DNA of 64,000 nt from Orientallactaga sibirica (GCA_036365145.1 JAEOAD010000025.1:31009001-31073000); one strand, 5' to 3'. Positions 32,350 to 42,561 are shown, counted from the stretch's first letter. Notes: generated by a model not told the origin, from the sequence alone. A program made the numbers and translations.

Positions 32350-32502
32350 GGGGGGGGGTTTCAAGGTAGGGTTTCACTCTAGTCCAGGCTAACCTGGAAT
32401 TCACTATGTAGTCTCAGGGTGGCCTTGAACTCACAGTGATCCTCCTACCTCTGCCTCCCAAGTGCTAGGATTAGGAGGCATTCACCACCACACCTGGCTA
32501 TA
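32350..32502 (-). mobile_element. B1-like SINE
   Basis: Reversed: AAGGTAGGGTTTCACTCTAG to CACCACCACACCTGGC. Confidence 0.88.
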
Positions 32503-32504
32503 TC

Positions 32505-32940
32505 AGAAACTCTTAACAAATAATAATCCCTTTTCTTCCTGTTCAAGCTACATTGAAATTTTCGGCCACAGATAAAGACTTGAAAGCAACAGGTAAAAAT
32601 AATAAACTTTTTTCCTAAAATTACCTCTTACAAAATGTCTATTTTCAATACATGCTAGGAGAGCAGAACATATTTAAAGCTGACATTCCTAGACTTCTAA
32701 AAATTGTAAAATGAACCATTTAAGTAAAACTCTTCTCCACAAATAAACTGATAAATCAGAGCAAATATTAATCAGCAGCAGAAACAAAGGCAAAATAAAC
32801 ACTTCATATGACAGTAGTAATTTTCTATGTCTTACACAAATGCATGAGTCATATAATTTTGATTCAACTCTAGTTATTAGACTGATTATCTTAAAAAAAA
32901 ATCTTGCCAATGTTTTCAGCACTGTATATAACATACTAAC
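32505..32940. other. Unique AT-rich intronic stretch
   Basis: No exon or repeat recognised. Confidence 0.5.
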
Positions 32941-32949
32941 TTTATTTTT

Positions 32950-33118
32950 TTTAATGTTTTATTTATTTATTTTTGGAGAGAGACATAGAGAGGACAGAAA
33001 GGGAGAAGGAGACAGACAGAGAATGGGCGCGCCAGCAGTCTCTCAGCTGCTGTGAACAAAAGCCAGATGTGTGCGCCCCCTTGTGGGCAAGTGTGGCATT
33101 GCGCCCTTGCGTCACTAA
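32950..33118 (-). mobile_element. C-type SINE with CTCF-like core, 5' truncated, reversed
   Basis: Exact core (minus) at 33073-33086; breaks off after GCGTCACTAA. Confidence 0.85.
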
Positions 33119-33154
33119 CCCAGTTTCTACTTTTAAATAAAAGTTAAGTCTTCA

Positions 33155-33200
33155 CCTGTGTCTGGAGTTTGTTTGTAGTTGTTAGAGACCCTGGCATGCC

Positions 33201-33245
<45 letters not shown>
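33155..33245 (+). mobile_element. Plain B2-like SINE, 3' half
   Basis: CTGTGTCTGGAGTTTGTTTG to the (CT)n run. Confidence 0.78.
33195..33243. repeat. (CT)n microsatellite
   Basis: About 24 CT units from the tail of a truncated plain SINE. Confidence 0.95.
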
Positions 33246-33246
<1 letters not shown>

Positions 33247-33307
33247 ACATTACACTTAAAATTAATACAGATATTGACATAGCCTTTTTGTTTCTTAAAG
33301 TTAGTAT

Positions 33308-33570
33308 GGGGCTGGAGAGATGGCTTAGTGGTTAAGGCGCCGGCATGCTAAGCCCAAGAACCAGGTTCCAATCTCCATGTCCCACGTTTAGCCAGATGCA
33401 AAGTGACGCAAGGGCGCGATGCCGCACTTGCCCACAAGGGGGCGCACACATCTGGATTTCGTTCTCAGCAGCTGAGACTGCTGGCGCGCCCATTCTCTGT
33501 CTCCTTCTCCCTCTCTGTCTGTCTTTCTCTGTGTCTCTCTCCAAAAAATAAATAAAATAATTTTAAAAAA
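33308..33570 (+). mobile_element. C-type SINE with CTCF-like core
   Basis: GGGGCTGGAGAGATGGCTTA head; exact CCACAAGGGGGCGC at 33432-33445. Confidence 0.9.
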
Positions 33571-33589
33571 ATTTTTTTAAGTAGAAACT

Positions 33590-33762
33590 GGGGCTGAGGA
33601 CATGGTTCAGTGGTTAAAGTCAATTGCTTGCAAAGCCTGCTGGTTCATTTCCCTAGTACCCATGTACAACCAGATGCACAAAGTGGCACATACATCTAGT
33701 TCATTGGCAGCTGCAAGAGGCCCTGATGTACCCATATTCTTCTTATTCATATTCTCTCTCAT
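33590..33762 (+). mobile_element. Plain B2-like SINE
   Basis: GGGGCTGAGGACATGGTTCA head; tail turned into (GATA)n. Confidence 0.8.
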
Positions 33763-33764
33763 AT

Positions 33765-33857
33765 CTCATAGATAGATGATGATAGATGGATGGATGATAG
33801 ACAGATGATAGATAGATGACAGATAATAGATATAGATGATAGTGAGATAGATAGAGC
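33765..33857. repeat. (GATA)n-like microsatellite
   Basis: Imperfect GATAGATGATGATAGATGGA units just downstream (gene sense) of RNGTT exon 7, about 25 bp from its donor site. Confidence 0.9.
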
Positions 33858-33878
33858 AAGCTAGAAATGATTTCTTAC

Positions 33879-33988
33879 CCTTCCCAGCCACAGAACTGAT
33901 GACACTTCTGCTGCACCTCTCCTAATTTTGGTTGAGTTGTTACTTGAGTTACACCTTTAACTGTGATACCTTCCAAGAAGATGGCACC
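33879..33988 (-). CDS. RNGTT: RNGTT exon 7, start of guanylyltransferase domain (residues 229-264)
   Basis: 110 nt: 36 codons from [20 protein letters not shown] to CHQFCGWE, plus GG of codon 265; acceptor TTTTTAAG, donor GTAAG. This is the entry into the nucleotidyltransferase domain, upstream of the catalytic lysine. Ile at residue 236 differs from the Val I remember in human, a conservative change. The splice sites are good and the frame is open. Confidence 0.95.
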
Positions 33989-33989
33989 C

Positions 33990-34457
33990 TTAAAAACAAG
34001 TGAAAGGAAGGAAGGAAATCTTTTTAGAGGTCAAATCCATTTACAAATAATGACTTTTGCAAACCTGAGGATATTAATGTAAGAAACAGAAATGGTCTTC
34101 TCTACTCAAGTGTACTGATGCATACCTATAATGTCACTATCCAGGAGCCTCAGCCTAAGCTACATCACAAGAACCTTTCTCAAAAAGGGGGAAAAAACAG
34201 TCTACTCTAGGATGGTCTATAAAATCTCCTGGGCTTACACACTAACTTTCTGAACTCCAGCATATGATTTTTCAATGCATGTAAACAGCTTGGTTCCAGT
34301 ATCATGTTGTCAAAGCACTCTAGACAGTTCTCAGTAACTGCAGCAACTTACCTGCATTTACTGACAGCCAAGCAGAGTATCCAGCATTTTGCATTGTCTC
34401 TAATCCTTGCAACTATGAAGAGTTGCAAACAATAAATTTAGTGTCATATCTACTTCA
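33990..34457. other. Intronic stretch 5' of exon 7 (gene sense)
   Basis: A faint B1 at about 34110-34195 (GCATACCTATAATGTCACTA); otherwise unique. Confidence 0.45.
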
Positions 34458-34512
34458 CAGTTGAATAAATAAGGCATAAACTTTTTATCTACTCAAGGGA
34501 TGAATGACAAAA
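34458..34512 (+). repeat. 55 bp perfect inverted repeat, left arm
   Basis: CAGTTGAATAAATAAGGCAT onwards; the reverse complement of all 55 bases occurs at 35167-35221. It does not belong to any SINE or L1 here. It lies in RNGTT intron 6-7 flank sequence. Confidence 0.93.
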
Positions 34513-34704
34513 TTTGGGATACACCAATGGGGAGTTGGGTGGAATCATTAATGGAGTATGAATTTTAAAGAGATAAACTTCCAAAATCTATACCTTTTTT
34601 AACTAGAATAAGAACATAACAATAGGCAAAGTGGCTAAACTATATCCATTAGCTGTATCAACATAAAAACTAAATCATGATTGAATATTTAATTTAAATT
34701 CTTT

Positions 34705-34830
34705 TGGAGGGGGTGAGACAGTCTCATTCTATATAGCCCAACTTGGCCTCAAATTTGATGTGATTTTTTTTTTTGCCTCAGTCTACTGAGAACTGGGGTT
34801 ACAGGTGTGTAAACCACCACACCTACATCT
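34705..34830 (-). mobile_element. Old B1 SINE
   Basis: Reversed: GAGACAGTCTCATTCTATAT to CACCACACCTACA; inside the inverted-repeat spacer. Confidence 0.6.
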
Positions 34831-34867
34831 TAATCTTAAAAAAATAAATAAATAAATAAATAGAGAG

Positions 34868-34978
34868 GAGATTCAAGACAATTTCTCACTACTATAGTCC
34901 ATGCTGACCTCAAAATCAACCTCCTACCTCAGCCTCCCCAGTGCTAGGAATATCCTTATGAACTACCACATCCAGATT
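34868..34978 (-). mobile_element. Old B1 SINE
   Basis: Reversed: AAGACAATTTCTCACTACTA to ACTACCACATCCAG. Confidence 0.55.
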
Positions 34979-35166
34979 TAAATTATTTAACTCAAAACTA
35001 AAGTTCTTATTTTATTTCAAAACAAGCATATTTAAAATACCACAGAGAAGTAAAGCTAGTGAAGCTAGTGAAGAATTTCTATATGAAATAAAGAACACTC
35101 ATGTAAATTCTAAAAACTAAAAACCTGTTCTAGATTTATGCTTAATCTGCTACTTTTTGAATTTTT

Positions 35167-35221
35167 TTTTGTCATTCATCCCTTGAGTAGATAAAAAGTT
35201 TATGCCTTATTTATTCAACTG
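35167..35221 (-). repeat. 55 bp perfect inverted repeat, right arm
   Basis: Exact reverse complement of 34458-34512, separated from it by 654 bp. Similarity ends sharply on both sides. Confidence 0.93.
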
Positions 35222-35535
35222 CTCTTCTTAAATCTTTCCTATAATGCATCAGCTTCTTCATGTCAGCTTCCCTACTGTTCTGGTGTACATGTTAGACCAT
35301 AAAAAGAAAAGTGTAGCAAAAATAGGAAGAATGATATATTTTATATACAAGTATGAACCTTAGAATCATAGTCATGGGTTTAATTTCATGGCAATAGTTT
35401 CCTCTGATAAAATATAATTTTGATATTATTCAAAGTTATATAATAATAAAGACCACTTTTATTAAGTTATAAGCAGCAATGTCAAGCCTGGAACTACTTT
35501 CTTTACAAAGACTTTACTTACTTGTTTTTAATTTT
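35222..35535. other. Unique AT-rich intronic stretch
   Basis: No exon or repeat recognised. Confidence 0.5.
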
Positions 35536-35537
35536 TA

Positions 35538-35728
35538 TTTATTTCTTTGCAAGTAAAAAAAGAGAGAAAGAGATAGAGACATTACAGGGCCTCTTCCCAC
35601 TGCAAATGAACTCCATAAGCATGTTCCATTTTGTGCTTATAACTTTACATAGGTTCTGGATATAAGCCTGGGCCCGCAGGTTTTGCAAGCAAGCACCTCC
35701 AACAACTAAGACATCTTCCAGTCTTGTT
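35538..35728 (-). mobile_element. Plain B2-like SINE, reversed, old
   Basis: GGCCTCTTCCCACTGCAAAT to CAACTAAGACATCTTCCAGT. Confidence 0.7.
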
Positions 35729-35734
35729 TGTTTT

Positions 35735-35868
35735 TTTTTGAGAAAAGGTCTTACATAACCCAGGCTGGCCTATAACTCAATTTGTATTTGAAGACAGCCT
35801 GATCCTCCTGCTTTCACCTCTCAAATGCTGGGATTGTAGGCATGCACCACTATGCACAGTTTATGTGG
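35735..35868 (-). mobile_element. Old B1 SINE
   Basis: Reversed: TTGAGAAAAGGTCTTACATA to CATGCACCACTATGCACAG. Confidence 0.68.
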
Positions 35869-35979
35869 TTCTAGGACTCAAGCCCAAGGTTTACACTAGG
35901 TATTTAGACTAGACATTAAGATTTGGTATTCAGAGTTCATTAAATTTAGCCATGTTAAACAATGGTTATAAGAATTCTG

Positions 35980-36130
35980 GACCAGGTGTGGTGGCTCACT
36001 CCTTTAATCACAGTACTCTGGAAGCAGAGGTAGGAGTTCAAGGCCAGCCTGAGACTACATAGTGAATTCAGGGTCAGCCTGGGCTAGAGTGAGACCCCAC
36101 CTCAATAAACTAAAAAGATAAATAAAAACT
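35980..36130 (+). mobile_element. B1-like SINE
   Basis: ACCAGGTGTGGTGGCTCACT to GAGACCCCACCTC. Confidence 0.85.
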
Positions 36131-36252
36131 TTCTTGTAAGTACTTTATTAGTAATCAGAGCTATCTGCAGTTAAGCTATTTCTTGTATAATATAATCCAT
36201 TTGAGACACACAGGGAATCGAGAATTTTTCTTTTAAAAAATGTATTTATTGG

Positions 36253-36408
36253 GGGGCTGGAGATATGACTTAGCAGTTAAGGAATTTGTCTGCAAAGCCA
36301 GAGGACCCCGGTTCAATTGCCCAGGAACCACCTAAGACAGCTGCTCAAGGAGGCATATGTGTCTGGAGTTCATTTGCAGTGGCTGAGGCCCTTGTCATAT
36401 CCATTCTT

Positions 36409-36446
<38 letters not shown>

Positions 36447-36470
36447 AAAATATATTTTTTAAAAAAGGTG
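36253..36470 (+). mobile_element. Plain B2-like SINE
   Basis: GGGGGCTGGAGATATGACTT head; (CT)n tail. Confidence 0.85.
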
Positions 36471-36472
36471 GG

Positions 36473-36700
36473 GGGGCTGGAGAAATGGCGTAGTGGTTAA
36501 GGCATTTGCCTGCAAATCCAAAGGATCCCGGTTCAATTCTCCAGGACCCACATAAGCCAGGTGCACATGCATCTGGAGTTCATTTGCAGTGGCTAGAGGC
36601 CCTGGCATGCCCATTCTCTTTCTGTCTGCCTCTCTTCTATCTCTCTCTCTCTCTGCTTGCAAATAAATAAATAAAAATTTTTTAAATTAAAAAAATTAAA
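36473..36700 (+). mobile_element. Plain B2-like SINE
   Basis: GGGGGCTGGAGAAATGGCGT head; first of three plain copies in a row. Confidence 0.87.
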
Positions 36701-36705
36701 AGGTG

Positions 36706-36925
36706 GGGGCTGGAGAGATAGCTTAGTGGTTAAGACGTTTGACTGTAAAGCCAAAGGACCCAGGTTCGATTCCCCAGTACCCACATAAGCCAGATGCACA
36801 AGAGGGAGCATGCATCTGGAGTGCGTTTACAGTGGCTATAGGCCCTGGTGCACCCGCTCTCTCTCTCTCTGCCTCTTTCTCTGTCTGTTACTAATAAATA
36901 AACAAAAATTAAAATATATATATTT
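36706..36925 (+). mobile_element. Plain B2-like SINE
   Basis: GGGGCTGGAGAGATAGCTTA head. Confidence 0.87.
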
Positions 36926-36927
36926 TT

Positions 36928-37080
36928 ATTGGGTATGGTGGCACATTCCTTTAATCCTAGCATCAAGGAGGCAGAGGCAAGAGGATCACTGTGAGTTCAA
37001 GGCTACCCCGAGACTACATAGTGAATCCCAGGTCAGCCTGGGCTAGAGTGAAACTCTACCTCAAAAAAAAAAAAAAAAAA
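36928..37080 (+). mobile_element. B1-like SINE
   Basis: TTGGGTATGGTGGCACATTC to GAAACTCTACCTC and a poly-A tail. Confidence 0.87.
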
Positions 37081-37082
37081 AA

Positions 37083-37220
37083 AGAGCTGGGCATGGTGGC
37101 GCACGCCTTTAATCCCAGCACTCGGGAGGCAGAGGTAAGAGAATTGCCGAGAGTTCGAGGCCACCCTGAGACTACATAGTTAATTCCAGGTCAGCCTGGA
37201 CCAGAGTGAGACCCTACCTC

Positions 37221-37250
<30 letters not shown>
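37083..37250 (+). mobile_element. B1-like SINE, young
   Basis: GAGCTGGGCATGGTGGCGCA to GAGACCCTACCTCGC and about 29 A. Confidence 0.9.
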
Positions 37251-37254
<4 letters not shown>

Positions 37255-37299
37255 ATCTGCCTCTTTCTTTCTTTCCCAATAAGTAAAATATATTTTAAA

Positions 37300-37515
37300 A
37301 AGAGAGAGAGATGGCTTAGTGGTTAAGGCAACTGCCTGCAAAGCCTAAGAACCCAGGTTCGATTCCCAAGTACCCACGTAAGCCAGATGCACAAGGGGTC
37401 ACATGCATCTGGAGTTCATTTATAGGGCGTTGAGGCCCTGGCATGTCTATTCTCTCTATCTGACAGTGTCTACCCGCCTCTTTTTCTCAAAAACATAAAT
37501 AAAATACATTTTTTT
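37300..37515 (+). mobile_element. Plain B2-like SINE
   Basis: GAGAGAGATGGCTTAGTGGT head, AGGTTCGATTCCCAAGTACC. Confidence 0.83.
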
Positions 37516-37524
37516 TTAAATCTA

Positions 37525-37722
37525 GGGCTTGAGAGATGGCTTATCAGTTAAGGCATTTGCCTGAGAAATCTAAGGACCCAGGTTTGACTCTCCAGAACCC
37601 ATGTAAGCCAGATGCACAAGATGGCACATGCATCTGAAGTTTGTTTGCAGTGGCCAGAGGCCCTCGTGCGCCATTCTCTTCCTTTCTCTGTCTCATAAAT
37701 AAAAATAAAATATTTTTTTAAA
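37525..37722 (+). mobile_element. Plain B2-like SINE
   Basis: GGGCTTGAGAGATGGCTTAT head. Confidence 0.85.
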
Positions 37723-37735
37723 AAATCTTAAATCT

Positions 37736-37995
37736 GGGCTGGAGAGATGGTTTAGCGGTTAAGGCACCTGCCTGCTAAGCGGAAGAACCCGGTTCCAATC
37801 TCCAGGTCCCACGTTTAGCCAGATGCAAAGTGACGCAAGGGCACAATGCTGCATTTGCCCACAAGGGGGCGCATGCATCTGGATTTCGTTCACAGCAGCT
37901 GAGAGACTGCTGGCGCGCCCATCTCTATCTGTCTCCCTCTCCCTCTGTCTGTCTCTCTCTGTCTCTCTCTCCAAAAATAAATAAAGTAAAAAAAA
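37736..37995 (+). mobile_element. C-type SINE with CTCF-like core
   Basis: GGGCTGGAGAGATGGTTTAG head; exact CCACAAGGGGGCGC at 37859-37872. Confidence 0.9.
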
Positions 37996-38029
37996 AAAAT
38001 TTTTTTTTTTAAATCTTAAATCTATTCAT

Positions 38030-38213
38030 GGGACTGGAAAGATGGTTCAGCAGTTAAGTCAAATGCCTGCAAAGCTTAACGATCTGAGTTTGATTCCCCA
38101 GTACACCTATAAAGTCAGATGCACAAAGTGAAGCATGTATCAGGAGTTCATTTGCAGCAGCTAGAGGCCTGTCTTTTCTCTGTTTCTCTCTGCTTGCAAA
38201 TAAGTAAGTAGAA
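38030..38213 (+). mobile_element. Plain B2-like SINE
   Basis: GGGACTGGAAAGATGGTTCA head; short tail. Confidence 0.82.
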
Positions 38214-38216
38214 TTC

Positions 38217-38372
38217 TGGCTGGGCATGATGGCACACGCCTTTCATCCCGGAACTTGGGAGGCAGAGGTTGGAGAATTGCCTTGAGTTCGAGGCCACTCT
38301 GAAACTACATAGTGAACTCCAGGTTAGCCTGGGCTAGATGGAGACCCTACCTCAAAAATAAATAAATAAATA
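38217..38372 (+). mobile_element. B1-like SINE
   Basis: GGCTGGGCATGATGGCACAC to GAGACCCTACCTC. Confidence 0.88.
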
Positions 38373-38594
38373 ATCATTCTACATTTCAAGATAGCATCGC
38401 TATAAGCCTTACAGTAACATCCTTATATCCATCGCTGGATTTGGGTAAAAGACTTGATGATCCTCCCACTGAAATAAGTATACATTGATATAAGCACTGA
38501 ACAGTGTCAGATGAAGGATACTACTACCTTAATTTTATAATATACAGCACTGGCTGCAGCTATTTTATTTTTATGTAGTGAGATATCTTTTTTC

Positions 38595-38738
38595 TTTTTT
38601 TTTTTTTTTTGGTTTTTGGAGGTAGAGTTCCACTCTAGTCCGGGCTGACCTGTAATTCACTATGTAGTCTCAGGGTGGCATCGAACTCATGGCGATCCTC
38701 CTACCTCTGCCTCCCGAGTGCTGGGATTAAAGGCTGAG
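38595..38738 (-). mobile_element. B1-like SINE, 5' truncated
   Basis: Reversed: GAGGTAGAGTTCCACTCTAG to GAGTGCTGGGATTAAAGGC, then a direct switch into a plus-oriented B1 end. Confidence 0.83.
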
Positions 38739-38739
38739 A

Positions 38740-38945
38740 CTAGAGTGACTTCCAGGTCAGCCTGAGCTATAGAGAGATCCTACCTCAAAGAAAAAAAAAA
38801 AGCCAGAAGTGGTGGTGCTTGCCTTTAATCCCAGCACTTTGGAGGCAGAGGTAGGAGGATCACTGTGAGTTCAAGAAAAACCTTAGACTACATACTGAAT
38901 TCTAGGTTAGTCTGAGATACAGCAAGACCCTACCTTAAAAAAAAA
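38740..38945 (+). mobile_element. B1-like SINE pair
   Basis: A 3' B1 scrap (GACTTCCAGGTCAGCCTGAG) followed by a full copy from GCCAGAAGTGGTGGTGCTTG. Confidence 0.8.
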
Positions 38946-39154
38946 ATTTAAAAATATATATTTATATATTTACATTTATTTATATTTCTGGGAGAACAGT
39001 AAAAGGCCTTGATTAAGTGGGTCTCTAAGACTCACTTAAGGCCAGATGCAAAGTAGTGCATGCATCTGAGAACCCAAAGCAGCTACAACATTGAGAGGCG
39101 GGGGCAAAAGAATCTGAAACTCAAAGGCCAGCTAAGCTACAGATCATTTAATGT

Positions 39155-39290
39155 TTGGCAGTTCTTTTGTTTGTTTGTTTGTTCTATCCCAGGAAGATCT
39201 GAAATGCACTATGTAGTCTCAGGCTGGACTCAAACTCATAGCAAGCCTCCTTAGTGCTGGGATTAAAAGATGCACCACCACACCCAGCTG
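39155..39290 (-). mobile_element. Degraded B1 SINE
   Basis: Reversed: TTTGTTTGTTTGTTCTATCC, GAAATGCACTATGTAGTCTC, ATGCACCACCACACCCAGC; contains a deletion. Confidence 0.7.
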
Positions 39291-39367
39291 GCAATTTGTT
39301 TTGCTGTAGCCAAAGATCCTGTTTCAAAGGTAGAGCACTGACACAATGCCTCAAAAACCAAAAGTAG

Positions 39368-39507
39368 AGCTAGGCGTGCTGCACATGCCTTTAATCCCAG
39401 CACTCAGGGGGCAGAGTTAAGAGGATTGCAGTGAGTTCAAGGCTACCCTGAGATGACATAGTGAATTCCAGGTCAGCCTAAGCTAGAGTGAGACCCTACC
39501 TTGGGGG
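39368..39507 (+). mobile_element. B1-like SINE
   Basis: AGCTAGGCGTGCTGCACATG head; G-run end. Confidence 0.85.
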
Positions 39508-39508
39508 G

Positions 39509-39672
39509 GGACTAGGCATGGTGGCACATGCCTTTAATCCCAGCACTAGGGAGGCAGAGGTAGGAGGATCACTATGAATTCAAGGCCACCCTGAGACTAC
39601 ATAGTGAGTTCCAGGTCAGCCTGAGCTAGAGAGAGACCCTACCTCGAAAAACCAAAAAAAAAAAAAAAAAAC
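39509..39672 (+). mobile_element. B1-like SINE
   Basis: GGACTAGGCATGGTGGCACA to GAGACCCTACCTCG; about 90 bp from the exon 6 donor. Confidence 0.9.
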
Positions 39673-39757
39673 CAAAAGTAGCCAATAATCCATTTTACTA
39701 ATCACTGAGTATATATATATAAGACAGTGAAGAATATTATAGTTTTTTAAACATTAC

Positions 39758-39998
39758 CAGTTTTAACCGTTCTTTTCTCCTTTTGCCAAAGGATGTACTT
39801 GACCCTGGTTCTGATTCCTTCTTTCCATCCTCATCCTCATCTTCTTCTTCATCATCCTCAAAACACCAATCTGGCAATAGAGGTGGTGGTGGTGCTTCTT
39901 CTATATCACCATAGCGACGAAAAAGTTCCTTCAGATAATCTCCCTTATAAATTCCTGGTGGTCTGGCTTGGGCAAAAGTAGCAACTGCTGCTTCAATA
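39758..39998 (-). CDS. RNGTT: RNGTT exon 6, end of phosphatase and acidic linker (residues 148-228)
   Basis: 241 nt: one base completing Ser148, then 80 codons from [20 protein letters not shown] to [11 protein letters not shown]. The first half closes the phosphatase fold ([28 protein letters not shown]). The second half is a low-complexity acidic run of Glu and Asp at about residues 196-206, followed by a Ser-rich and basic segment: the flexible linker joining the two enzymatic domains. Acceptor TTTCCATAG, donor GTAATG. The open frame that continues upstream and begins MENIEERIL is intron, not a start. Confidence 0.96.
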
Positions 39999-40164
39999 CT
40001 ATGGAAAGCAAACAATATCCTTTCCTCAATGTTCTCCATTTATTCAGACTTACCAACACTTAACTCATAATCAAGGTACCACATAAAGTATAACAGATTT
40101 ATAAGATGAACAAACTATAGTCTTCACATGAACTTTACGGTATGGAATCAATAATAAACCAGCT

Positions 40165-40378
40165 TTTTTAATATTTTATTTTTATTTATTTGACAGAGAA
40201 AGACAGAGAGAAAGAAAGAAGGAGAGAAAATGGGCGCCAGAGCCTCTAGCCACTGTAAATGAACTCCAGACGAGTGCGCCCCCTATGCCTCTGGCTAATG
40301 TGGGTTCTGGAGAATCAAACCTGGGTCCTTTGGCTTTGCAGGTAAATGCCTTAACTGCAAAGCCATCCCTCAAGCCCC
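40165..40378 (-). mobile_element. Plain B2-like SINE, reversed
   Basis: Ends GCCATCCCTCAAGCCCCTAA; GTGCGCCCCCTATGCCTCTG in the middle. Confidence 0.85.
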
Positions 40379-40399
40379 TAAGCCAGTTTCAAAATATTT

Positions 40400-40423
40400 T
40401 ATTTTTATTTATTTTTATTTTTG

Positions 40424-40455
<32 letters not shown>

Positions 40456-40662
40456 CAGGAAGACAGATAGAGATGGGCGTGCCAGCAGTGTCTCAGCTGC
40501 TGAGAACAAAATCCAGATGCGTGCGCCCCCTTGTAGTCCAGTGTGGCATTGCGCCCTTGCTAAACGTGGGACCTGGAGGTTGGAACCGCTGGAGATTGGA
40601 ACCAGCATTCTTAGGCTTAGGAGGCAGGCGCCTTAACCACTAAGCCATCTCTCCAGCCCCCC
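40400..40662 (-). mobile_element. C-type SINE with duplicated B box, reversed
   Basis: 16 bp repeat at 40572-40587 and 40588-40603; core with one change (minus CTACAAGGGGGCGC) at 40523-40536. Confidence 0.9.
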
Positions 40663-40664
40663 TA

Positions 40665-41485
40665 AGCCAGTTTTAACATAAGGTATACTGATATTTCTTC
40701 ACATCAAAAAGTACACTACTATGACTGCATATTAGAGATCTGAGGTGCTCACTTTTGCAGTACATATACAAAAATTAGAGATTTGGGTAGGGTTGATGAA
40801 AAAGAATTCAAAATAATGTATTGAAGGTTAATGTCTCCAATGAGACATATTGGTGATTTAGAATCTTCCAACAAACCTAGGCACTAAGAGTATACACCTT
40901 GAAAGAAAACTTGGCACTGATTGAGTCTAACATAGAAACTTAATGTACTGTGTAGAGAAGGGGTCTCCAACCATTTAACATTGTGATATGACATGGTTAA
41001 CTACCCTGTAATGCATGAAGCCCACAAACTGCAGGTTGGATATATTGGATATAAAGCAATCTGAATGGACAGAGCTGGAAAATAAATACACCAAGTAGAA
41101 AACCACAAAATGCACAATCAGATGTATACATTGGTCGATAGCCATACCATCCGTAACGGATGTAACTCATGTGATCTTTGAAAGGGCTCCTGGCTTGCAA
41201 AGCCTGCAGCCTAGATTCGATCCCTCTCTATTCATATAAAGACAGACAAAATGTGGTACAAACATCTTGTGTTCTCTGGCAGTGGCAAGAGACCCCGAAG
41301 TACCATAAATACCACATACACATGCAAATAAACAAAATACTAAAAAAATAAAAACATACTTAACAAATAACTGGTGTTCAATAAAGATATGCTAACAGGT
41401 TTAACCCTATTCCAAAATATTTCTATCATTAGTTTTTCCTAGCACTTAACAACTATAAGACACAATTAAAAAAAAAAAAAAGAAT
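40665..41485. other. Intronic stretch, mostly unique
   Basis: Contains the U6-like fragment and, at about 41185-41330, a plain-SINE relic (CTTGCAAAGCCTGCAGCC, CTCTGGCAGTGGCAAGAG). No exon recognised. Confidence 0.5.
40746..40780 (+). pseudogene. Truncated U6 snRNA-like fragment
   Basis: GTGCTCACTTTTGCAGTACA followed by TATACAAAAATTAGA resembles the first about 35 nt of U6 snRNA (GTGCTCGCTTCGGCAGCACA then TATACTAAAATTGGA). The rest is missing, so it is a truncated retro-copy. Confidence 0.55.
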
Positions 41486-41486
41486 G

Positions 41487-41700
41487 GGCCGGAGATAGCT
41501 TAGCAGTTAAGGCATTTGCCTGTGACACCTAAGGACCCAGGTTCGATTCCCCAGGACCCATATAAGCCACATGTACTAGGTTGTGGACGTGCATCTGGAA
41601 TTCGTTTACAGTGGCTACAGGCCCTGGCATACCCATCTCTCTCTGACCCCCTCTCTCTTTCTCTCTCAAGTAAATAAAAAATAAAAATATTTTTTAAAAT
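41487..41700 (+). mobile_element. Plain B2-like SINE
   Basis: GGGCCGGAGATAGCTTAGCA head, AGGTTCGATTCCCCAGGACC. Confidence 0.87.
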
Positions 41701-41701
41701 A

Positions 41702-41944
41702 TTTTTATTACTGATTTGCAAGCAGAGAGATAGGAGATGGGGGGGGGAGAGAGAGAGAGGGAGGGAGGGAAGGAGGGAGGGAGGGAGAGAATGGTCACAC
41801 CAGGGCCTCCAGCTGCTGTAAACGAACTCCAGATGCATGCACCGCTTTGTGCATCTGGCTTTACATGAGTACTGGGGAACTGAACTCCGGTTGTTAGACT
41901 TTACGGGCAAGCACCTTAACTACTGAGCCATCTCTCCAGCCCCC
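41702..41944 (-). mobile_element. Plain B2-like SINE, reversed
   Basis: Ends GAGCCATCTCTCCAGCCCCC; its left end is a GGGAGGGAGGGA tract. Confidence 0.86.
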
Positions 41945-41949
41945 AAAAT

Positions 41950-42289
41950 AAAAATCTTTAAAAGGAAAAGAACAATAATTTCCAAAGCTGAATTCAAACA
42001 CAAAATATTAGAAAATCCACCTGATAATTCTGTTATATGAGAGGAAAAATGGAAAAGTACATACATCATTTATGGGATTCATAAGCACTCCAACAAAGTG
42101 TTATTTAGTATAAAAATTATAGGCAACAGGATTATAATGAGTTAACCACATCCAAAATGAAAACAATTCCAAATGAGCTTCATCATATTTCAGAAAACTT
42201 GGCAATGTAAAATACTATAACTAAAGTATCAATTAAAGTTTTTAACAAATGCTAAATACAACTTCTTCTATTATAACAAGACTATATAC
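41950..42289. other. Unique AT-rich intron next to exon 5
   Basis: No repeat recognised. Confidence 0.55.
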
Positions 42290-42365
42290 CTCCAATCCAT
42301 TTTCTCCACCAAAAAGGCACATATGAGGAAACCAGTACGATTGAAACCATGGGTACAATGAACAC
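42290..42365 (-). CDS. RNGTT: RNGTT exon 5 with phosphatase catalytic loop (residues 123-147)
   Basis: 76 nt coding [20 protein letters not shown] then [14 protein letters not shown] is the cysteine-phosphatase P-loop HCX5R; by residue count the nucleophile is Cys126 and the arginine Arg132. In metazoan capping enzymes this loop carries out the RNA 5'-triphosphatase step. The acceptor is preceded by a TTTTTTATTTTCTAG tract and the donor is GTATATAG. All catalytic residues of the loop are present. Confidence 0.97.
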
Positions 42366-42498
42366 CTAGAAAATAAAAAAGCTTTAGGTTAAATTTAATA
42401 AATCACTTCAGCAGCCTATCACAAAATCCCATTTCACAGAGATGAGCCATCAGAGCTGCTACTGTCTGGTCTTTAGAATCCAACATCCCTTTTTGTAA

Positions 42499-42560
42499 AA
42501 AATATATTTATTTATTTATTTATTTATTTATTTACTTACTTATTTACTTATTTATTTGAA
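42499..42560. repeat. (TTTA)n microsatellite
   Basis: TTTATTTATTTATTTA run with TACT variants; the reversed tail of the SINE at 42560-42735. Confidence 0.92.
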
Positions 42561-42561
42561 A

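Noticed and set aside
39737..40039. 100-codon open frame beginning MENIEERIL as a separate gene
   Set aside because: The first part (40039-39999) is intron followed by an AG acceptor; the rest is RNGTT exon 6.
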